DNA of 64,000 nt from Alphaproteobacteria bacterium (lineage in GTDB: Bacteria > Pseudomonadota > Alphaproteobacteria > UBA8366 > Aestuariispiraceae): assembly GCA_030065235.1 (NCBI GenBank), contig JASJDC010000005.1, positions 300,507 to 364,506 on the forward strand. The letters run 5' to 3'. Below the pieces are notes generated by a model, which did no database searches, had not been told where the DNA came from, and saw only the letters and a program-made list of their open reading frames with translations. This document shows, one piece after another, positions 1-7,245 of this stretch; positions within the stretch are counted from its first letter, which is position 1, and the number at the start of each line of letters is the position of its first letter. A program made the position numbers and the translations under genes.

Positions 1-41
1 AGGGCGGCCAATGCGTCCAGTCGGTTCGGGTGCTGTTCCAT
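1..41 (-). CDS. Start of a divergent phage gene (possibly repressor), truncated by window edge
   Basis: An ATG on the minus strand at 41-39 opens a frame beginning MEQHPNRLDALAA that runs off the left edge. It is divergent from the CII-like gene at 101. In lambdoid layouts a repressor gene sits here, but 13 codons cannot identify the product. The 60-bp divergent gap contains a small inverted repeat, TAAG-N3-CTTA, at 77-87 that could be an operator half. Confidence 0.35.
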   Translation of the reverse strand, partial: MEQHPNRLDALAA

Positions 42-100
42 GGGGCGAGAATGGCGTCGGGGCGCGGGACTGGCATTAAGCAACTTACGGGGGTTTTCGC

Positions 101-664
101 ATGAGCGCGAGCAAGGATGGTTTGGGCCGGCTATTTCCGTCGACGTCCTATCAGGCGTTGAAAGCGGCGTTCCGGCGCTTGGCCAAGGCGGCGGGGGGCC
201 AGGAATCGGCGGCCTCGATCACGCGGGTCGATCATCAACGGATCAGCAAATACGGGCGGCCGCAGGAATCCATGCAGGCGCCGGTCGATGTGGTCGCCGA
301 TCTGGAGGCGGATGTTGGCGAGCCGCATGTCACCCGCATGCTCGCCGATCTGCAGGGCTATCTGCTGATCCCCAAACCGCCGACCCAGGGCGACCCGGAA
401 TGGATCGCGCATCTGGGCGCGCTGGGCAAAGAGGCGGGGGAGGCGATCGCGCGCCTCTCGGAAGCCTTGGCGACGGACGGAACCATCACCGCCGACGAGG
501 TCCGCGACATGGAATTGCGGCGCGAGGTGCGCGAAGCGATGGAGGTCCTGGCGCGGGTCGATCAGGCCTTGGCGGCGGTCGAACGGGCTGGCGAAGAGGG
601 TCAGCCTGTCTCGGGGGCGGCCTCGGGGGCGGCCTCGGGGGCGGCCTCGGGGGGCGGATTGTGA
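101..664 (+). CDS. Phage regulatory protein, CII-like
   Basis: A 187-residue cytoplasmic protein with a helical, HTH-like N-terminal half: an 'AFRRLAKAAGG' start, then 'RISKYGRPQ', as in phage CII-type regulators that bind DNA through a short recognition helix. The C-terminal half is helical and ends in a low-complexity GAAS tail encoded by three perfect copies of a 12-bp unit at 611-646. The ATG at 101 follows a GGGGG stretch. It is the first gene of the rightward early region and lies opposite a divergent gene at the window edge. The function is inferred from position and general appearance; no catalytic residues are expected. Confidence 0.5.
   Translation: MSASKDGLGRLFPSTSYQALKAAFRRLAKAAGGQESAASITRVDHQRISKYGRPQESMQAPVDVVADLEADVGEPHVTRMLADLQGYLLIPKPPTQGDPEWIAHLGALGKEAGEAIARLSEALATDGTITADEVRDMELRREVREAMEVLARVDQALAAVERAGEEGQPVSGAASGAASGAASGGGL
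611..654 (+). repeat. 12-bp tandem repeat
   Basis: Three perfect copies of TCGGGGGCGGCC (611-622, 623-634, 635-646) plus a partial fourth, in frame, encoding repeated Gly-Ala-Ala-Ser at the C-terminus of the CII-like protein. Because the unit is a multiple of 3, copy-number slippage would change tail length without a frameshift. Confidence 0.9.
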
Positions 665-735
665 CCCGGCCCCGCGCCTGGACGCACACGGGACGCGCCT
701 GGGCGGGGCCAGGGAGGGGGTCAGACCGGCCGCGA

Positions 736-1143
736 TCAGACCAAATCGTCCAGGTCCAGATCCAAGGCCCGGGCGAGGGCGGACAAGACCTTGGTCGAGC
801 CGGTGCGCTTGCCGGTTTCAATCTGCGACAGATAGATCGGATTGATATCGACGGCGGCGGCCAAGGCCTTCTGCGTCATCCCGCGATATTCGCGGAAGAC
901 CTTGAGCGGACGCTCGCCCGCCAGCAGCCGGTCAACGACATCGGCGGGAAACGTTTCCTCATTCGCCGCAATGGCCAGATCATACAGCGCCTCGTCGGAC
1001 AGGGCCGCCTCCGCCAGGCTTGCATCCGCCGGGGCCGCATCAGAGCGCGCCGCGCCGCCCGCCAGCCGTTGATAGTCGGGCCAGGGGATCACGGCGAAGG
1101 CCGGTTGGCCGTCGGCCCCGTGGATGATTTGCAATTTGCTCAT
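736..1143 (-). CDS. Antitoxin, XRE family (HigA/RelB-like)
   Basis: A 135-residue protein that neutralises the toxin encoded just upstream and probably represses the operon. The C-terminal half (about 80-135) is an XRE helix-turn-helix: 'YRGMTQKALAAAVDINPIYL' is the HTH core and 'SQIETGKRTGS' follows it. The N-terminal part is the toxin-binding segment. The toxin gene comes first and ends 9 nt upstream, which is the HigBA order. The pair is on the minus strand inside the otherwise rightward phage early region, as expected for an addiction module. The AT-rich inverted repeat at 1489-1513 is a likely operator. Confidence 0.85.
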   Translation of the reverse strand: MSKLQIIHGADGQPAFAVIPWPDYQRLAGGAARSDAAPADASLAEAALSDEALYDLAIAANEETFPADVVDRLLAGERPLKVFREYRGMTQKALAAAVDINPIYLSQIETGKRTGSTKVLSALARALDLDLDDLV

Positions 1144-1152
1144 GATCGCCTC

Positions 1153-1410
1153 CTAGCTGTAAATGTCGCCGCGCGGCCCGACCCGCAGAATGTCGATCAC
1201 CCGGATCGCATCGTCCCGATTGTAGATCGCGCGGTACTCGCCGATGCGCAGCCGAAAACCGGGGCGGCCTTTCAACGGCTTGGCGTCGATATCGGCGCGG
1301 TTTGGGTCTGCCGCCAATTTGTTCAGCTCGGCGCGAATGCGTTGGGCCTGTTTGGCCGGAATCTTCCGCAAGGCTTTCAGCGCCGATTTCTGAATAGTCA
1401 GTCTATACAT
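1153..1410 (-). CDS. Toxin, RelE/ParE superfamily (HigB-like)
   Basis: An 85-residue RelE-fold toxin. The start was placed at the internal ATG (1410), preceded by AAAGGGCGAG, rather than an upstream ATG at 1467 that lacks a ribosome site. Visible family features are the basic helix 'KSALKALRKIPAKQAQRI', then 'KPLKGRPGFRLRIGEYRAIY' (the beta-sheet core with the conserved LRIGEYRAIY stretch) and 'DILRVGPRGDIY' at the end. RelE-fold toxins usually cleave ribosome-bound mRNA, while ParE members poison gyrase; the sequence alone does not decide between them. It forms an operon with the XRE antitoxin. Confidence 0.85.
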   Translation of the reverse strand: MYRLTIQKSALKALRKIPAKQAQRIRAELNKLAADPNRADIDAKPLKGRPGFRLRIGEYRAIYNRDDAIRVIDILRVGPRGDIYS

Positions 1411-1488
1411 CGTCTCGCCCTTTCGACAATTCAGAATATAGCGCTGCGCTTTATAGATATCGAGCAAAAAGCTAAGTTTTTCGCGAAG

Positions 1489-1513
1489 AAAATAAAGCGA
1501 TGTGCTTTATTTT
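1489..1513. promoter_or_regulatory. Probable operator of the toxin-antitoxin operon
   Basis: A perfect inverted repeat with 10-bp arms, AAAATAAAGC and GCTTTATTTT, separated by 5 nt, in an AT-rich island upstream of the toxin gene. A related half-site (GCTTTATAG) lies at 1448-1456. It also sits 26 bp before the primase ATG on the other strand, so bound antitoxin could affect both directions. No binding data; assigned by position and symmetry. Confidence 0.6.
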
Positions 1514-1538
1514 TGCTTGACCGCGACGGGGCGGGGGC

Positions 1539-2564
1539 ATGAGCGCGGCGGGCCGAGATCGGGCGTTCCGCGAGGCGGTCCGGGCGCGCACGTCTCTGGT
1601 CTCGTTGATCGGCGCGGATGTGGCGTTGAAGCGGCGGGGGCGCGAGCATTGGGCCTGCTGCCCGTTCCATTCGGAAAAGACCGCTTCCTTCTCGGTCAGC
1701 GAGGAGAAAGGCTTCGCCCATTGCTTCGGCTGCGGCTTTCATGGCGACGCGTTCGATTATGTGATGGAACGCACGGGCTGCGATTTCCCGACGGCTTTGG
1801 AGGATCTGGCGATCCGCGCGGGTCTGCGGCCGGATCGCGACGGCCGGGTGCGGCCGAAGGCCAAACCCGTCGCGCGGCTGAGCGCCGAGCAGCTGGCGCA
1901 ACAGTCGGCCGAGGCGATCCGGCGCGCCGCCGAGATTTGGCGCGCGAGCCGTCCCGTTGGCGGCACGCTGGTCGAGACCTACCTCCGGTCGCGCGGGATC
2001 GAGCCCGCCGCGATCCCCGGCTGGCCCTTGCCGACGCTGCGGTTCCATCCCGGCCTCGACCATTGGGTGGAGACGCGCGAGGCGAAAAAGGCCTGGCGGT
2101 TCCTGGGCGCGTTCCCGGCGATGATCGCTTTCGTGCAGCGCCCGGACAAGAGCTTCGCGGGCGTGCATCGCACCTGGCTGCGCGCCGATGGCGCGGGCAA
2201 GGCGGCCTCGCCGAGCGCGAAGAAAATGTTGGGCGATACCTATGGCGGCGCGCTGCGCCTCTGCCCGGCGGCGTCGGAGTTGGCGGTCGCCGAGGGGATC
2301 GAGACGGCGCTGTCGGTGCGCATGGCGACCGGGCTGCCGGTCTGGGCGGCGCTGTCGGAGGGGAACCTGGGCGCGGCGCTGCCGCCGATCTGCCGGCGGG
2401 TCATCCTCTGCGCCGACAATGACACGAAGGACAAAAAGACCACGGCCAACCGGCTGGAAAAATCGCGTGCGGCCCACGCCGCGCGCGGCTGCACCGTCAG
2501 CCTCTGCCGCCCGCCCGAGGGCATGGACTTTAACGACCTGCTGCTGCGGGGGGCGGTGGTGTGA
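1539..2564 (+). CDS. Phage DNA primase, CHC2 zinc finger plus Toprim
   Basis: A 341-residue DnaG-type primase that makes RNA primers for phage replication. The N-terminal CHC2 zinc ribbon has CPFH (C41, H44) and CFGC (C62, C65). The C-terminal Toprim domain shows AEGIETAL with the metal-binding Glu at 252 and ADND at 292-295. It is shorter than host DnaG (about 600 aa) and lacks the helicase-binding domain, as is usual for phage versions. The D5-type helicase at 5400 is the probable partner. The start ATG at 1539 gives the natural beginning just before the zinc-finger module. Confidence 0.9.
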   Translation: MSAAGRDRAFREAVRARTSLVSLIGADVALKRRGREHWACCPFHSEKTASFSVSEEKGFAHCFGCGFHGDAFDYVMERTGCDFPTALEDLAIRAGLRPDRDGRVRPKAKPVARLSAEQLAQQSAEAIRRAAEIWRASRPVGGTLVETYLRSRGIEPAAIPGWPLPTLRFHPGLDHWVETREAKKAWRFLGAFPAMIAFVQRPDKSFAGVHRTWLRADGAGKAASPSAKKMLGDTYGGALRLCPAASELAVAEGIETALSVRMATGLPVWAALSEGNLGAALPPICRRVILCADNDTKDKKTTANRLEKSRAAHAARGCTVSLCRPPEGMDFNDLLLRGAVV

Positions 2565-2566
2565 TG

Positions 2567-3340
2567 TTAGCCGGAACGCTCCGCCTTGACTTGATCAAAG
2601 AGGCTTTCGTGGGCTTTGAGTTCGCCGGGAAGGGTGAACAAGTATTCCAAGATCAATTCCGTGATCGAGTAAACGGCGTTGGCGTAATTCTGGCTGGATG
2701 TGTCTATCACGTGTGCAGCGTCGTTCCCGTCCAATCTAACTTTGTGTGCTGCATCTACCAATTCATCGCTAAGTCTACCCATTTCGGCCAGTTTCTTAAT
2801 GCGCGGATACAATTTCTCTTTTTGTCCCAGGTCAGGAAACTGGATTTTAAGGCCAATTTCCAGCGCTCGCCGAAACATGACCACCGCAGAGTCAAGATTA
2901 CTACGACGAAGGTTGTCGATGGCTTCTTTAAATGCGTTCTCTACTTGTGGCGGAAGATGTCTGGGTGCGTCCTGCGTCTGAATTGGACTCGTGTACTCGA
3001 TCGCGGCCTCCGCCATGACAGGCAAAGTGGGCCTAGATTGTCCGCCAAATATGTTGGAAATGCCCACAGCAAAGATGCGTCGGCAAACATTGCAAATAGC
3101 AGGCACCTCAATGTGTCGCGGGCCGTTAGGCGGACGGAAATCTACGCTCCTTCCGTAGAAGTATACGGGGTCCTTCAATCCAACACAGAGCACCTTAATT
3201 CCCGCGTTCACAGTGCCGCATCGAGGACAGGTGACCTCTTTATCAATTATCTCAATATCCATATCATCCCAAAGCGGCTCGGATTCTCCGCGATTCTCGG
3301 TCCGTTCAGTTGCGCTAGACTGTGTGCAGCCTACCAGCAA
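2567..3340 (-). CDS. DUF4145-like protein with N-terminal zinc ribbon (phage cargo)
   Basis: A 257-residue protein on the strand opposite to the surrounding early genes, with clearly lower GC than its neighbours, so probably a cargo (moron) gene. Residues about 37-86 contain CPRC and CNVC pairs that suggest a zinc ribbon. Residues about 130-235 match the DUF4145 pattern: a paired helix 'AVVMFRRALEIGLK', then 'RLDGNDAAH' and 'ELILEYLFTLP'. DUF4145 is found fused or next to restriction and nuclease proteins, but its activity is unknown. The start at 3340 is TTG behind a GAGGAG; an ATG at 3262 is an alternative. Function unassigned; a defence or exclusion role is only inference. Confidence 0.75.
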   Translation of the reverse strand: MLVGCTQSSATERTENRGESEPLWDDMDIEIIDKEVTCPRCGTVNAGIKVLCVGLKDPVYFYGRSVDFRPPNGPRHIEVPAICNVCRRIFAVGISNIFGGQSRPTLPVMAEAAIEYTSPIQTQDAPRHLPPQVENAFKEAIDNLRRSNLDSAVVMFRRALEIGLKIQFPDLGQKEKLYPRIKKLAEMGRLSDELVDAAHKVRLDGNDAAHVIDTSSQNYANAVYSITELILEYLFTLPGELKAHESLFDQVKAERSG

Positions 3341-3411
3341 AACTCCTCATCTTGTCCTTGTAATCGCATTTCAGAGGGATGTCGTCCAGGCGGCTGCTCC
3401 GGGGACGCGCC

Positions 3412-4047
3412 ATGACTGCCAATGCAGCGCGGGCGGGGAGCGTCGGGCGGGCCGATCCGGACCGACATCCCGATGATTTCTACCGGACCGAGGCCTATGC
3501 GACGCGCGCGCTGATCCGGGGATTGGCGCAGGCCGGGATCCGGTTGGACGGCGTGATCGTGGATCCGGCCTGCGGCGATGGGGCGATCCTGGAGGCGGCG
3601 GCGGGCTGCGGCGTCGCGATGCTGGGCTCCGATCTGGTCTTTCGCGGCGTCGGAACGGGCGGCGTCGATTTTCTGGCCGATGATTGGCGGCGCGCGGCGG
3701 GGTTCAAGCCGCCGGATTGGGTCATCATGAACCCGCCCTATCGCAATGGCCTGCCGCTGCGATTTCTGGACAAGGCCCTGCGCGAGGCCAAGCGCGGCGT
3801 CGCCATTCTGGTCGGCTTCAATTGGATGGCGGCCGAGGGCAAGAACGACAAGCCGGTCTCGCGGCAGGTCTTTATCGAAGACCCGCGCCTGGCCCTGAAA
3901 ATCCCGGTCGGGCGCATGTCCTATCTGCCGCCCGAGAAGGACAAGGGCGTGAAGGGCTTCAAGGATTTCGAGTGGCTGGTCTTCCTGCAGGCCAAGCGCG
4001 AACCGGGCTTCACGCAACGCCACTACACGCGGCTGGACGGATCATGA
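3412..4047 (+). CDS. DNA adenine methyltransferase-like protein
   Basis: About 211 residues with a Rossmann SAM-binding motif I, 'VDPACGDGAILEAA', followed by motif IV NPPY in 'WVIMNPPYRNGLPL', the order of gamma-type N6-adenine methyltransferases. There is no clear target-recognition domain, so it is probably a small orphan phage methylase protecting phage DNA or affecting regulation. I chose the ATG at 3412, behind GGGGAC; an ATG at 3379 is also in frame but has its purine tract directly abutting the codon. The stop overlaps the ATG of a 24-codon frame (ATGA at 4044-4047). Confidence 0.8.
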   Translation: MTANAARAGSVGRADPDRHPDDFYRTEAYATRALIRGLAQAGIRLDGVIVDPACGDGAILEAAAGCGVAMLGSDLVFRGVGTGGVDFLADDWRRAAGFKPPDWVIMNPPYRNGLPLRFLDKALREAKRGVAILVGFNWMAAEGKNDKPVSRQVFIEDPRLALKIPVGRMSYLPPEKDKGVKGFKDFEWLVFLQAKREPGFTQRHYTRLDGS

Positions 4048-4118
4048 CCCGGCCGGAAGCGAGCGCCGAGAAATCGCCGCAGACGCGCGCAGCGGTCCCT
4101 TCGGGTGGTGAGTCGTGA
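4044..4118 (+). other. 24-codon leader frame duplicating the start of the gene at 5059
   Basis: A short frame, MTRPEASAEK followed by SPQTRAAVPSGGES, overlaps the methylase stop by 4 nt. Its DNA at 4077-4110 closely matches 5080-5113, the start of the zinc-ribbon gene. The PP-loop ATPase gene lies exactly between the two copies. It looks like an N-terminal fragment left when that gene was inserted, or a duplicated leader. Whether it is translated is unknown. Confidence 0.5.
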
Positions 4119-5047
4119 GGAACGTTAAATCTTATAGCGGGGGGAAGGACAGCACCGCTATGTACCTGCTCGCCCTGGAGCAAGGGCGCGAATTCCTGCC
4201 GGTGTTTGCGGATACCGGAAACGAGCATGAACTCACCCTGGACTATGTCCGACAGCTGCCGGCCAAGACGGGCGGGCCGGAGATTCGGTGGGTCAAGGCT
4301 GATTTCTCCGAAGACATCGCGCGCAAGCGCAAGTTCGTTGCCGCGACGTGGCCGGAGAAGGGGGTGCCGCAGGACCGAGTGAATCGCGCCTTGGTGGTGC
4401 TGCAGCCGACCGGCGTCCCGTTCCTTGATCTGTGCTTGTTGAAAGGCCGGTTTCCCAGCACGCGCGCGCGATTCTGCTCTTCGGAACTGAAACATATTCC
4501 GATCTTCGAGCAAGTGATCAATCCACTCTTGGAAGCCGGCGAGACGGTCGTATCCTGGCAAGGGGTCCGGGCTGAGGAGAGCGCGCGGCGCGCGGCGTTG
4601 CCGAAACTGGAGCGGTTGGGCGGCGGTTTGTTCAATTGGCGTCCGTTGCTTCATTGGACCTGGCAAGACGTTTTCGACATCCATCGCCGCCATGGTGTTG
4701 AGCCGAACCCGCTTTACACGATGGGTGCGGGGCGCGTCGGCTGTATGCCCTGCATCCATGCGCGCAAGGACGAAATCGCCAATATCGGCGCGCGGTTCCC
4801 GGAGCATGTCGCGCGGATCGCCGAATGGGAACGACTGGTCGGCGAGGCATCCAAACGCGGGATTTCCTCTTTCTTCGCGCATGACAAGACGCCGGGTGAT
4901 CATCAGGGCCGCGTCGATATCCCGATGCCAGGGATTCATGAGGTGGTGGAATGGGCGAAAACGTCCAGAGGCGGCCGGCAGTACGACGCGTTGCGGGCGC
5001 TGATCGACCCGCCGAAATGCTCGTCGCTTTATGGGTTGTGTGAGTGA
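4115..5047 (+). CDS. PP-loop ATPase, PAPS reductase-like (phage type)
   Basis: A 310-residue protein starting at GTG 4115. The PP-loop SGGKDS is at residues 8-13, typical of the PAPS reductase/ATP sulfurylase/DndC superfamily, which adenylates or reduces sulfur-containing substrates. Cysteines at 121 (RFCSSEL), 210 and 213 (GCMPC) and 302/309 near the C-terminus could hold an iron-sulfur cluster, as in DndC-like members. It is much shorter than DndC (about 500 aa). Phages carry such genes often without known substrates. Lying between two methyltransferase genes it may take part in DNA modification, but that is inference. Confidence 0.75.
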   Translation: MRNVKSYSGGKDSTAMYLLALEQGREFLPVFADTGNEHELTLDYVRQLPAKTGGPEIRWVKADFSEDIARKRKFVAATWPEKGVPQDRVNRALVVLQPTGVPFLDLCLLKGRFPSTRARFCSSELKHIPIFEQVINPLLEAGETVVSWQGVRAEESARRAALPKLERLGGGLFNWRPLLHWTWQDVFDIHRRHGVEPNPLYTMGAGRVGCMPCIHARKDEIANIGARFPEHVARIAEWERLVGEASKRGISSFFAHDKTPGDHQGRVDIPMPGIHEVVEWAKTSRGGRQYDALRALIDPPKCSSLYGLCE

Positions 5048-5058
5048 GAGCGGCCGAT

Positions 5059-5403
5059 ATGACGTTCACTGAAAGACCGCCGCAGGAGCGCGCAACCGCC
5101 CCTTCGGATGGTGCGGGTGCGGACGGGGGCGTTGAGGGCGGCCCCGAAGCATTCAACGCGACGCGTTCGAACGCTTCCGCGCATCTCGACCCCGACGGGC
5201 GGTTTATCCATCTCTGCGCGCATCCGGGCTGCGATTCTTGGGGCCTGTTCGGGCTCGGCGTCTCGATGCTGTCGGGCGTGTTCGGGCGCTGGTTCTGCGC
5301 GGCGCATATCGACGCGGCTTTGGCGGGACGTGCTGATCAGGGGCGCGGCGGCCCGCCAGGCGGGCGGCCGGCGGATGCGCAGGGGCAAGGACGGTTGCTG
5401 TGA
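5059..5403 (+). CDS. Phage protein with zinc-ribbon-like cysteines
   Basis: About 114 residues. The N-terminal 40 residues are low complexity. The core carries 'HLCAHPGCDSWGLFGLGV' and then 'WFCAAHID', i.e. Cys-His-x2-Gly-Cys and Cys-x2-His, a small metal-binding module seen in alphaproteobacterial prophages next to replication genes. A GTG at 5044 overlapping the previous stop is an alternative start; the ATG at 5059 matches the duplicated leader at 4044. The stop overlaps the start region of the helicase gene (5400), so the two are probably co-translated. Specific function unknown. Confidence 0.65.
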   Translation: MTFTERPPQERATAPSDGAGADGGVEGGPEAFNATRSNASAHLDPDGRFIHLCAHPGCDSWGLFGLGVSMLSGVFGRWFCAAHIDAALAGRADQGRGGPPGGRPADAQGQGRLL

Positions 5404-7007
5404 GCGACGAGGGGGTGGAAGGCGGCGCGCCGGAGCCGGGACCGGAGCCTGGTTCCGCTCCAGGGGCGGAGGCGATCCGGGGCATCGTCTCTCAGGCCCA
5501 GGTCGTGCGGTTTCCCGGCGGCGGCGATGGCGGCGGCCCAGGCGGCGGCGCGGGAAGCGGGGGCGAAGACATCAATCTCGCGCTGGCGGAGAAGGAACGG
5601 AATGATATCGGCAACGCCGAGCGGTTTCTGGCCCGGCATGGCGATGCGCTGCTGCATGTGCGCGAGGTCGGCTGGCACCATTGGACCGGCGCGCGCTGGA
5701 GCCCGGACGGCGCGGATGAGGCGGTCAAGACCAAGACCCATGAAACCGCGCGCTCGATCATGGAGGAATTGGCGGCCCTGCAGAAGCGCGGCCGGCCCGA
5801 CAAGGTCCCGCCAGGCGATTGGGAAGAACGCCTGGAAAAACTCCTGAACTGGTCGATCCGGTCGGGCGACAGGGGCAAGCTGGAGGCGATGGCGGCGGAG
5901 GCCGCGCCCTATCTGTCCGTCCCGCCGGAGGCCATGGATTCGGACCCGTTCCTGCTGAACCTGGCGAACGGGACGCTGCGGCTGGAAGGGGCGTGTGACG
6001 CGCTTCGGCCGCACAATCCGAATGACCGATTGGCCAAGATCATGGATGTGGGTTTCGACCCGGAAGCGGTCTGCCCAGAGTTCGATCGGTTCTTGGCGCG
6101 GGTGCAGCCGGACCCGGACATTCGCGCGTTCCTGCAGGTCTGGACCGGCTATTGCCTGACCGGGGCCACGGGCGAGCAGAAACTGGTTTTCAACTTTGGC
6201 GAGGGCGGCAACGGCAAGTCGGTGTTTGTCGATTTGATCGCCAAGATGATGGGGCCGTATGCGGTCTCGCTGCCCTTCGCCTCGCTTGTGCGCGACGATC
6301 GCAAGCGCGGGGCCGAGGCGACGCCGGATCTGGCGCGGCTGCCGGGCGCTCGGATGGTGCGGGCGTCGGAGCCGGAGAAGGGCGCGCGATTCGCAGAGGC
6401 CGCGATCAAGGCGATCACCGGCGGCGAGGAAATCACCGTCCGGCATCTCAATCACGGGTTTTTCGATTTCGTTCCGACCTTCAAGCTGACGCTCAGCGGC
6501 AACCACAAGCCGTCGATACGCGGACAGGACCGGGGCATTTGGCGGCGATTTTTGCTGGTGCCGTGGGATGTGAACCTGCCGGAGGAGGAACAGGACACGG
6601 ACCTGCCGGCGAAACTCTGGGCCGAACGGTCGGGCGTGCTGAACTGGATGCTCGACGGCGCGCGGATCTGGCTGGAGCGCGGTCTGGTTGTGCCGGCGGC
6701 GGTGATGGACGCCACGAATGAGTATCGCGCCGATTCGGACCCGCTCGGCCGGTTCATCGCGGAATGTCTGGAGACGGCGTCGGGCCAGACCGTCCAGGCG
6801 GCGCTGATGTATGACGCCTACAAGGCTTGGTGCTCGGCCAATGCGGAGCGGGCCTGGTCGATGACGGCGTTCGGCCGCGCCATGCCCGAGCGTGGTGTGG
6901 AGAAGTCGGACGGGCGTATACGGGTCTATCTGAATGTGCGGTTGGTGAATGTGCCGGAAGGGGACCGTGACCCGCCGCCGGCGGACGGGCCGGAGGATTA
7001 TGGCTAA
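5400..7007 (+). CDS. Phage primase/helicase, P4/D5 family (superfamily III)
   Basis: A 535-residue replication protein. Residues about 60-250 are the D5 N-terminal region with 'LLHVREVGWHHWTGARW'. The superfamily III helicase core follows, with Walker A GEGGNGKS at 267-274, the region 'GARMVRASEPEKGARFAEA', and the conserved 'LSGNHKPSIRGQDRGIWRRF'. A winged-helix C-terminus is likely. It should unwind the phage origin, and with the separate CHC2 primase would form the replisome start. The repeat array directly after its stop codon is the candidate origin. The first 55 residues are Gly/Pro-rich and probably disordered. Confidence 0.9.
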   Translation: MSDEGVEGGAPEPGPEPGSAPGAEAIRGIVSQAQVVRFPGGGDGGGPGGGAGSGGEDINLALAEKERNDIGNAERFLARHGDALLHVREVGWHHWTGARWSPDGADEAVKTKTHETARSIMEELAALQKRGRPDKVPPGDWEERLEKLLNWSIRSGDRGKLEAMAAEAAPYLSVPPEAMDSDPFLLNLANGTLRLEGACDALRPHNPNDRLAKIMDVGFDPEAVCPEFDRFLARVQPDPDIRAFLQVWTGYCLTGATGEQKLVFNFGEGGNGKSVFVDLIAKMMGPYAVSLPFASLVRDDRKRGAEATPDLARLPGARMVRASEPEKGARFAEAAIKAITGGEEITVRHLNHGFFDFVPTFKLTLSGNHKPSIRGQDRGIWRRFLLVPWDVNLPEEEQDTDLPAKLWAERSGVLNWMLDGARIWLERGLVVPAAVMDATNEYRADSDPLGRFIAECLETASGQTVQAALMYDAYKAWCSANAERAWSMTAFGRAMPERGVEKSDGRIRVYLNVRLVNVPEGDRDPPPADGPEDYG

Positions 7008-7093
7008 ACCCTCGCAACCCTCGCAAACCCTCGCACGAAATCGCCCAGGCGGAGCGCCGGTTTGCGAGGGTTGCGAGGGTTGCGAGGGTTTTT
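7007..7093. repeat. Iteron-like inverted cluster (3+3 copies of AACCCTCGC)
   Basis: Three forward copies of AACCCTCGC (7007-7015, 7016-7024, 7026-7034) face three reverse copies GCGAGGGTT (7064-7072, 7073-7081, 7082-7090), giving a roughly 29-bp stem with one bulge and a 27-nt loop. Five T residues follow (7089-7093), so as RNA this could also terminate transcription of the helicase gene. Similar repeats continue at 7151-7245. Repeat arrays beside a P4-type helicase are often origin iterons. Confidence 0.7.
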
Positions 7094-7150
7094 CCGGCCC
7101 TCGCGCATGTAGGCGCGCGCGCATGCGCGTGGACCTGACATAACTATCGC

Positions 7151-7245
7151 AACCCTCGCAGGTGATGAATAAGATGTTGAAAACAATAAAGAATGTGAAA
7201 CACAAACCCTCGCGCCAAACCCTCGCGAACCCTCGCAACCCTCGC
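7151..7245. repeat. Iteron-like direct repeats (5 copies of AACCCTCGC)
   Basis: Exact copies at 7151-7159, 7205-7213, 7218-7226, 7228-7236 and 7237-7245, all in the same orientation. An AT-rich 45-bp stretch (7161-7204, with AATAAGATGTTGAAAACAAT) lies between the first and the rest and could be a DNA-unwinding element. Together with the cluster at 7007-7093 there are 11 exact copies in 240 bp. Confidence 0.7.

Noticed and set aside
40..1542. 500-codon plus-strand frame
   Set aside because: Covers the CII-like gene out of frame and the toxin-antitoxin genes in antisense; Arg/Gly-rich shadow.
5337..7238. 633-codon minus-strand open frame
   Set aside because: Antisense to the helicase gene, which has clear Walker motifs; no motif in the shadow.
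7007..7245. CRISPR array
   Set aside because: Repeats are 9 bp, occur in both orientations, and have no regular 30-40 bp spacers.
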